Source: an uncultured Eubacteriales bacterium | Lineage (GTDB): Bacteria; Bacillota; Clostridia; Lachnospirales; Anaerotignaceae | DNA: 10,561 bases | NCBI GenBank assembly: GCA_900548595.1 | Contig: URLB01000072.1 | Span: 1 to 10,561, forward strand | Reading direction: 5' to 3' | In this document: positions 6,901 through 10,561 of the stretch, piece after piece | How positions within the stretch are numbered: position 1 is the first letter of the stretch | Layout: the number at the start of each line of letters is the position of its first letter | Program-made: the position numbers and the translations under genes | The notes under the pieces: generated by a model | The model's database searches: none | Seen by the model: the letters and a program-made list of their open reading frames with translations, nothing else | What the model was told of the DNA's origin: nothing

Positions 6901-7973
6901 ATGAGATAGAAGTAAAGGCAAAAGAAGTTGACAAATCATCTCTTATGGCAAAAATAGGAGACGCTGAAAAAGCTTTAGCGGAAGTTAAAATATCCGCTGA
7001 CGGAAAAGACGTTCCGACATCTGAAAAATGGGTAACAGAAGAAGTCCATAATGCACTAAACAGCGCTATTACAGAGGCAAAGAATGCTGCTCCCACAACA
7101 GATGATGAAGTAAAAATAGCAGTAGATAAACTTGATACGGCTTTAAATTCATTTAAAGGAATGATAGAGAACGGTCATAAAGTAACTGTAACAGGCGTTA
7201 CAGTTTCTCCTGAAAAAGTTACATTGGAAGCGGGCGAAAGCCAGAAGCTTACGGCAACTGTTGAAACAGACGGTAATGATAAGTCCGTTACATGGAAATC
7301 AGACAAAGATTCTGTTGCCACTGTAGATGAAAACGGAAATGTTAAGGCCGTAGGCGAAGGAACGGCGACAATTACGGTAACATCTGTTGCAGACGGAACA
7401 AAATACGCAACATGTACCGTAACGGTAAATAAAGCAAAACCGACAGTTACCGGCGTAGTTATAAGCGGAGTACAGGATAACGGACTTGTTGAAAAGAACG
7501 GAAATCTTACAATGTCCGCAACTGTAAACATGAGCGACAATACAACAAACAACAGCGTTAAATGGAGCTCCGATAATAACGGTGTAGCAACAATAGATGA
7601 AAATTCCGGAGTTGTAACATTTGTCGGAACAGGTTCTGTAACCTTTACGGCAAAGGCAGTAGCTGACGAGTCAAAAACAGCTTCTGTTACTATTAACGTA
7701 TATGAAGTTACCGTTGCCGAAAATACGACTCTTACTGAGGGTACAAGTACAACTCTGACAGCGGGAGTGAACGGAATAACGGGAACACCTACATTTGCAT
7801 GGAGTTTTACGGGAACAACACCTGACGGACTTACTCTGACTAATGCAAATACAAATACAGTAAGCATACAAGGAGTAAAAGCCGGCACATATAATGTAAA
7901 AGTCGATATAACCGTAAACGGACAGACAGTTTCAAAAACAGTTGTAGTTACAGTAACATCACCACAGGCATAA
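3942..7973 (+). CDS. SLH-domain surface (S-layer-like) protein with beta-rich modules and Big_2 Ig-like stalk
   Basis: This 1343-residue secreted protein is expected on the cell wall. A signal peptide (MKKKR, hydrophobic core, cut after VFA at residue 25) precedes three SLH domains at about 28-77, 84-135 and 145-195. Their TRAE-type motifs are TRAE (63-66), SRQE (122-125) and TRAE (184-187), which in this family bind secondary cell-wall polymer. Two homologous beta-strand-rich modules follow (about 220-387 and 450-627), separated by a Gly/Ser/Asp linker (393-422). Big_2-like Ig domains lie at about 635-719, 722-805, 809-900 and 904-994; a helical FIVAR-like segment at 997-1077; then Ig-like domains at 1080-1163, 1168-1255 and 1256-1340. 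There is no LPXTG motif or C-terminal membrane helix, so anchoring is through SLH only. It is a single-gene transcript with its own leader and terminator. Major S-layer protein or a minor adhesin are both possible; ligand unknown. Confidence 0.9.
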   Translation: MKKKRIATAAAAITLSMAMGATVFAMPNDIGGHWAQSTITQWTSKGYISGYPDGTFKPDNSITRAEFVVLVNKAMGYTKKGNAYFKDLSSSHWAYNEIMKGVSAGYISGDASGTFRPDDPVSRQEAAVMISKILDLGKNPAAAAKFVDYRFIPAWSVGYVGSVTDAGIMSGYPDGDFKADRVLTRAEAVVSLDGVSKYDGKTDEEKEDYTLTATMLSNKTIDGDLIISGNLKTKSVKLDNVTVKGTVIVKGGASVTANDCDIKNLEMDSDGTGFISKGSTTVKNTTFKESGSIQGDGYDTLTVDKELSDRITVDAEINEFVLDAETDVRLLSNTVIKNFTATKNADNANVSFSKAEVKDMDIYDKIKITGSGDIDTMTVYVSGVQSTIKPDDLNQKNGADKPDYVEGGSSGDIEHGGSSSRYDDYTITKDGKTVRNGKYDDVTIKADDVTLDGTVVYGDLTIHKDVKNGTVTLEDVTVKGDVYVYGGGDDSVIFDGCDIRGDIIADKTVTSEPVNLKFKDSTDVDGKIRVRNNTIIESTYKLDGIVLDDRDADLELKTDTAYVEFAKKGELTVNNCTVDNVTVGSSADDSVIIMKNGAVIKNLNAKEDVSVKGIGTVEKVSGSGDVTKENGITVGVAVTGVKLDKTEANVTVDGQITLKATVSPDNAGNKEVEWSSSDSTIASVDNNGVVTGHKAGTATITVKTKDGGKTATCKVTVTDKVVAVTEVKLDKTTAEMKVGDTLTLTATVTPDNATNKKVTWKSDKTDIADVDANGKVTAKAKGTATITVTTEDGGKTAKCVVTVDEKAPEFTAVTDITGIPGKMTEEETITLNGVVTPNTATNKEITYSIKDAGTTEAEITEVNKLIAKKAGTVTITATVKNGKTENSDYTKDFVITVEAKAPETVPVENVTISGEKIVNIGEKITLTANVTPDTATNKKVTWAAEPQNFVKLTENAEKGTVDIEGVTAGKIVITATAADGSGKSGTYEIEVKAKEVDKSSLMAKIGDAEKALAEVKISADGKDVPTSEKWVTEEVHNALNSAITEAKNAAPTTDDEVKIAVDKLDTALNSFKGMIENGHKVTVTGVTVSPEKVTLEAGESQKLTATVETDGNDKSVTWKSDKDSVATVDENGNVKAVGEGTATITVTSVADGTKYATCTVTVNKAKPTVTGVVISGVQDNGLVEKNGNLTMSATVNMSDNTTNNSVKWSSDNNGVATIDENSGVVTFVGTGSVTFTAKAVADESKTASVTINVYEVTVAENTTLTEGTSTTLTAGVNGITGTPTFAWSFTGTTPDGLTLTNANTNTVSIQGVKAGTYNVKVDITVNGQTVSKTVVVTVTSPQA
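4023..4526 (+). repeat. Three SLH domains (cell-wall anchor)
   Basis: Three repeats of about 50 residues each contain the GxI-SGYPDGTF-pD pattern: GYISGYPDGTFKPD, GYISGDASGTFRPD and GIMSGYPDGDFKAD. They encode the SLH trimer that typically recognises pyruvylated cell-wall polysaccharide; the wall polymer genes are not in this window. Confidence 0.93.
4599..5822 (+). repeat. Two homologous beta-strand modules within the surface protein
   Basis: The codons at 4599-5102 and 5289-5822 encode modules that align over their full length. Both begin T(I/L)DG, share V.L(D/E)(N/D)VTVKG.V.V.GG followed by CDI, and end in a G.G(I/T)-type strand near SGSGD or GSGDI. Short alternating Val/Ile/Thr strands with Gly/Asp/Asn turns suggest stacked beta-solenoid rungs. 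Similar 'LdnVtVkG...GG' modules recur in clostridial and Paenibacillus SLH proteins as I recall, but I know no assigned function. Confidence 0.7.
5835..7961 (+). repeat. Array of Big_2-like Ig domains
   Basis: Seven Ig-like units of 80-95 residues follow one another, the clearest showing the Big_2 pattern V(T/K)L..(T/A)...G....L.ATV.PDNA.NK.V.W.S.....A.VD.NG.V...G.GTATITV. Units 1, 2 and 5 are canonical; 3, 4, 6 and 7 are progressively divergent. A helical segment encoded at about 6930-7172 separates units 4 and 5. Such arrays usually act as spacers or adhesive stalks. Confidence 0.85.
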
Positions 7974-7977
7974 AAAT

Positions 7978-8005
7978 AAAAGAGGAGACATCGTCTCCTC
8001 TTTTT
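7978..8005. terminator. Bidirectional Rho-independent terminator
   Basis: A twelve-base-pair stem (AAAAGAGGAGAC at 7978-7989, loop ATC, then GTCTCCTCTTTT from 7993) starts five bases after the surface-protein stop and ends in T5. On the minus strand the same stem is followed by TTTATTTTTA, so it should also stop transcripts from the convergent Fic gene, whose stop codon is 33 bases away. Confidence 0.92.
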
Positions 8006-8037
8006 AGTTTTAAGAGATATTATGTTTTTTTAGAATA

Positions 8038-8778
8038 TTAAATGCCTTCTAGTATTGCAATTCTTTTTTCGAGTTCGTTTATCTCATAGTCTGCTATAAG
8101 ATTTATCATACTCTCGCCATTATCATTTTTGACATAGTAATTATCAAAACATTCATAGTATCTGCGTCTATCCGTAAATTTAATATTTATAGGCAGTAGT
8201 CCGGCTTTTATCAGTTCCAGATTAAGAATAAGCCTTCCTGTTCTTCCATTTCCGTCAATAAACGGCTGTATTCCCTCAAATAAAATATGGAACAGTCCGA
8301 TTGCTTCGATAATATGCTTTTCTTGTTTCATTTGCGTATAATTAAGTACCAGTCTTTCCATTTCCACAGGCACAAGATATGGCTGTGGGGGATTGTGTTG
8401 TACACCGAGAATTTTTACGGGAAGTCTTCTGTATACACCTCGGTTTGCGGAATCGTTCATAAGCACCAGAGAATGTATATCCTTTATAACTTTTTCGGTA
8501 AGAGGTTCGTTTCTGTCCGCCAATTCCACTATATATAAAAAGGCGTCTTTATGACCTATGGCTTCCAGGTGGTCCTTAAGAGGTTTTTCGGCTATTGTTA
8601 TGCCTTCCTGCAATATAAGGGCGGTTTCCCTAAGGGTTAGGGTATTGCCTTCTATGGCGTTGGAGTCATAAGTGTTTTCTATCATAAATTCTTCCGATAA
8701 ACGCCTCATCTCAGTCTGAGACAGCGGACGAAGATTTTTTAATTTTTCAGACAAAAGATTGAGTTTATCAAAATTCAT
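8038..8778 (-). CDS. Fic-domain protein with Gln replacing the catalytic His
   Basis: Fic proteins usually transfer AMP or another phosphate-containing group to target hydroxyls. The 246 residues contain the autoinhibitory motif SNAIEGN at 39-45 on the N-terminal side (class II arrangement), a substrate flap around 123-137 (ILGVQHNPPQPYLVP), and the active loop QPFIDGNGRTGR at 171-182. The canonical loop is HxFx(D/E)GNGRxxR; here position 171 is Gln (codon CAG at 8268-8266), with all other loop residues kept. Without that His base the normal transferase reaction should be lost or greatly reduced. The ATG at 8778 is chosen because AGAGGTG at 8791-8785 lies six bases before it; a GTG at 8787 falls within that site. 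It lies 29 bases downstream of the broken regulator gene and is probably co-transcribed with it. Target unknown. Confidence 0.88.
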   Translation of the reverse strand: MNFDKLNLLSEKLKNLRPLSQTEMRRLSEEFMIENTYDSNAIEGNTLTLRETALILQEGITIAEKPLKDHLEAIGHKDAFLYIVELADRNEPLTEKVIKDIHSLVLMNDSANRGVYRRLPVKILGVQHNPPQPYLVPVEMERLVLNYTQMKQEKHIIEAIGLFHILFEGIQPFIDGNGRTGRLILNLELIKAGLLPINIKFTDRRRYYECFDNYYVKNDNGESMINLIADYEINELEKRIAILEGI

Positions 8779-8807
8779 TGGTATCACCTCTAAAAATAGC
8801 CATACGC

Positions 8808-9562
8808 TTATTTAATAAATTCGTCGGATTTATATACTTCCTGAAGTACGGATTCCATATGATCCCTCATTGCTTTGGATGCTTCTTCCGAATCCTTGAA
8901 AAGTATTGCTCCGAAAATTTTCGTATGGTGGTATATGGTGGCTTCATAGGTTGTCTTATCACCGATATGTCCGACGCTCTCAAACTGTTTTCTTATGCCT
9001 TTATAGTATGTGTCGGAAATAAGCTTCATAATACTTATCAAAAGCTTGTTATGGTGCTGTTTGCAATCGCTTGATGAAAAGCCACATCGTTATAGGAAAG
9101 AGCCGACTTATCGTTTTCTCCTATTTCTTTCAGCTTTACTATAAGCTCTTTAAGACCCCTTATGTCGTCCGTAGTGGCATGCTGTGCGGCAAGGTATGCG
9201 GATTCCGCCTCGAATATTTTGCGGAACTCCAGTATTTCTATAACGCTTGACTCGTCAAAACAGTAGTCCATAACCAATGACGAGCTGAATTTATCACTGC
9301 TGTTTACAAACGTACCGTGTTTTGTCCTTTTTATAAGACCGTATGCTTCAAGAACCTTAAAAGCCTCCCTAAGGGTGCTTCTTCCCGTGCCGAGTTTTTC
9401 GCACAGAGTATTTTCGTTTGGGAGCGGATAACCTGCGGGAATTTTATCCGACAGTATCATGCTTTTAAATTGTTCGACAATATGGTCGGATGTTATTTTA
9501 TCAGCGCCCGACAATACGGCGTCGTATGGGAAATCGTCAATTTTGTTTTTATCTTCATCCAA
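8808..9562 (-). pseudogene. FadR/GntR-family transcription regulator, frameshifted
   Basis: The first frame (9562-9038) encodes 174 residues: a GntR winged helix-turn-helix at about 23-87 (PLPNENTLCEKLGTGRSTLR, then LIKRTKHGTFV) and the start of an FCD ligand domain with DVAFH at 159-163. It then ends in ITSF and stop. The second frame (9041-8808) carries the rest of FCD: ISIMKLISDTY, then YHHTKIFGAI and MRDHM, whose His residues are 22 apart as expected for the metal site. Adding one C after ACC near 9053 gives FHQAIANSTHNKLLISI, an ordinary FCD sequence, and a 251-residue protein of normal size. Start is TTG at 9562, ten bases after GGAGG (9577-9573); the nearby ATG at 9558 is out of frame. 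A sequencing error or recoding at TTT-TGA are alternatives to a true pseudogene. It is divergent from the AEC transporter and probably controlled it. Confidence 0.82.
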
Positions 9563-9601
9563 TTTTATATAACCTCCGACATCAAATTTTATCCTATAAC
9601 C

Positions 9602-9630
9602 ATTCTACACCGAAAAAACAAACATGTAAA
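9602..9630 (-). promoter_or_regulatory. Promoter of the regulator-Fic transcription unit
   Basis: Read on the minus strand, TTTACA (9630-9625) and TAGAAT (9607-9602) are separated by exactly 17 bases, each one mismatch from consensus. The expected start of transcription would leave a leader of about 30 bases before the TTG start at 9562. Confidence 0.75.
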
Positions 9631-9635
9631 TACAT
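9624..9635. repeat. Palindrome overlapping the regulator -35 box
   Basis: ATGTA-AA-TACAT is a perfect inverted repeat that covers the whole -35 element of the minus-strand promoter. It could be a repressor site, but its even-length centre does not fit the FadR-type operator consensus. Confidence 0.35.
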
Positions 9636-9642
9636 AAACTAT

Positions 9643-9663
9643 TTTTGTTGTATGACTACAAAA
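9643..9663. promoter_or_regulatory. Candidate FadR-type operator
   Basis: TTTTGTTGT (9643-9651) and ACTACAAAA (9655-9663) form an inverted repeat with eight of nine positions matching around the centre ATG. The core TTGTATGACTA at 9648-9658 fits the FadR-subfamily consensus TNGTNNNACNA. It lies between the divergent promoters, 13 bases upstream of the regulator -35 and 43 bases upstream of the transporter -35, a fitting place for the adjacent regulator to bind. Confidence 0.55.
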
Positions 9664-9681
9664 GAAAATACAATAAATTTT

Positions 9682-9723
9682 TGATAAAAAATTATCGATA
9701 AACTATTGACAAACCGATTATCA
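9682..9723. repeat. Cluster of GATAA/TTATC half-sites around the transporter promoter
   Basis: GATAA at 9683 and 9697 and TTATC at 9692 and 9718 form a perfect palindrome TTATCGATAA (9692-9701), a spaced pair GATAA-4-TTATC, and an outer pair TGATAA/TTATCA flanking the -35 box. This is suggestive of a second regulator site, though AT-rich composition makes some matches likely by chance. Confidence 0.4.
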
Positions 9724-9734
9724 GGATATAAAAT
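9706..9734 (+). promoter_or_regulatory. Promoter of the AEC transporter gene
   Basis: A perfect TTGACA (9706-9711) is followed after 17 bases by TAAAAT (9729-9734), one mismatch from consensus. Transcription would start near 9741, giving a leader of about 50 bases. Confidence 0.8.
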
Positions 9735-9792
9735 CATCTTGTAAGCAGACAACAGAGGGGGTAGATGTAAAATTTAAAAAGGGGTTTTATAT

Positions 9793-10561
9793 ATGGGAGC
9801 ATTTTTAGCTGTACTGGATAAGCTTATTACGTTGTTTGTATATATTTTTATCGGCTATATTATAAGGAAGAAAAACGTAGTTGATGAAAAGTTCCAGGCA
9901 GGTCTTGTAAAGCTCCTGATGTGGGTATGTATCCCGTCGCTGACAATTAATACTTTGCAGACGAATTACAGTCCCGAAATGTTGTCAAACGGCGTGTCGC
10001 TTTTTGCGGCTGCGCTGATTATATATGCTGCTTCATTTGTTTTGGGCGTTATAACCGCCAAAATATTTAAAATAAAGAGAGACCAAAAAGGTATATGGAT
10101 ATTTATGGTTATGTTCTCCAACAACCTTTTTATGGGATTTCCTGTTATAGAGGCTGTTTTGGGAAGCGAAGCATTGCTTTATGCGGCGTTTTTGAACATC
10201 CCGGTTCAGATAGTAATGTTTACATTCGGCGTTCAGCTTATTGTAAAATACGGAGCAAAAGAAGGCGTTAAGGTTTCCGCTGTCAAAAGGCTTATTTCTC
10301 CGCTTAACATAGCGATGGCAATAGGACTTGTGCTTTTTGTAACGGGAATAAAGCTGCCGTCGTCCGTAAGTGCGGCTATATCTGGAATAAGCGGAACAAT
10401 AACCCCGTTGGCAATGATTTATATAGGAATGGTAATGTCCAACAGCAAAATTTTCGAAGCGTTTTCGGATTGGAAAGTATATGTTGTTTCGTTTATAAGA
10501 TTGATTTTAGTACCGGTTGCCATATATGTTTTAGGTAACAACATTATGAACGACTTTATGG
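9793..10561 (+). CDS. AEC-family transporter (auxin efflux carrier/malate permease type), 3' end cut by window
   Basis: The frame is open from the ATG at 9793 to the window end (256 residues; the family is usually about 300-320). AEC proteins are integral membrane carriers, often for organic acids in bacteria. Hydrophobic segments lie at about 9-24, 39-55, 66-90, 102-120, 127-150, 170-187, 200-217 and 228-248. Recognisable blocks are LLMWVCIPSLTINTL (41-55), FSNNLFMGFPVIEAVLG (108-124) with its NxxFMGFP signature, SPLNIA (169-174) and TPLAMIYIGMVMS (204-216). Start is supported by AAGGGG ending at 9784, eight bases before the ATG. It has its own promoter and is divergent from the FadR-type regulator, which would typically sense the substrate or a derived metabolite. 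Substrate cannot be told from sequence; malate, lactate or another carboxylate are guesses. Confidence 0.9.
   Translation, partial: MGAFLAVLDKLITLFVYIFIGYIIRKKNVVDEKFQAGLVKLLMWVCIPSLTINTLQTNYSPEMLSNGVSLFAAALIIYAASFVLGVITAKIFKIKRDQKGIWIFMVMFSNNLFMGFPVIEAVLGSEALLYAAFLNIPVQIVMFTFGVQLIVKYGAKEGVKVSAVKRLISPLNIAMAIGLVLFVTGIKLPSSVSAAISGISGTITPLAMIYIGMVMSNSKIFEAFSDWKVYVVSFIRLILVPVAIYVLGNNIMNDFM

Noticed and set aside
9041..9041. The downstream FCD half as an independent small gene starting with TTG at 9041.
   Set aside because: No ribosome site precedes it, and its sequence begins mid-domain; it is the second half of the frameshifted regulator.
8778..9074. Plus-strand open frames over the regulator region (8778-9074, 9317-9637).
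   Set aside because: They are antisense to clear GntR/FCD coding sequence and have no family features.
9556..9558. ATG at 9558-9556 as start of the regulator.
   Set aside because: It is out of frame with the winged-helix coding sequence and runs into an unrelated short peptide; TTG at 9562 is in frame with a proper GGAGG upstream.

Overview
The window reads as a low-to-moderate GC Gram-positive anaerobe, most likely a Clostridia member close to Lachnospiraceae. This is inferred from the frequent AGA/AGG and ATA codons, strong GGAGG-type ribosome sites, compact operons with U-tailed terminators, and a large SLH-anchored surface protein. No mobile element, tRNA, rRNA or CRISPR array was seen.

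Region 1 (1-3580, + strand) is a tight three-gene operon: a NifS/IscS-type cysteine desulfurase, ThiI without a rhodanese domain, and a GarK/GlxK-type glycerate kinase. Gaps are 6 and 10 bases, and the operon ends at a UUCG-loop terminator. The first two genes form a recognisable sulfur relay for 4-thiouridine in tRNA (possibly also thiamine thiazole). The kinase is metabolically unrelated.

Region 2 (3581-8005) is a roughly 350-base AT-rich leader followed by one 1343-residue secreted surface protein. Its parts are a signal peptide, three SLH domains, two homologous beta-strand-rich modules split by a Gly/Ser linker, and a stalk of Big_2-like Ig domains interrupted by a helical FIVAR-like segment. 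A strong hairpin that should terminate on both strands separates it from the convergent genes beyond.

Region 3 (8038-10561) holds a minus-strand pair, a FadR/GntR-type regulator followed by a Fic-domain protein, and a divergent AEC-family (auxin efflux carrier/malate permease type) transporter cut by the window end. The 230-base divergent region carries a good promoter in each direction and several palindromes. One palindrome fits the FadR-subfamily operator consensus, so the original arrangement was probably a regulator controlling itself and the transporter.

Two lesions stand out. The regulator is split by an apparent one-base deletion in its ligand-binding domain. The Fic protein has Gln in place of the catalytic His of an otherwise perfect Fic motif. 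I found no clear candidate for a wholly new multi-gene system; the best leads are the H-to-Q Fic protein in its regulator/transporter setting and the duplicated beta modules of the surface protein.
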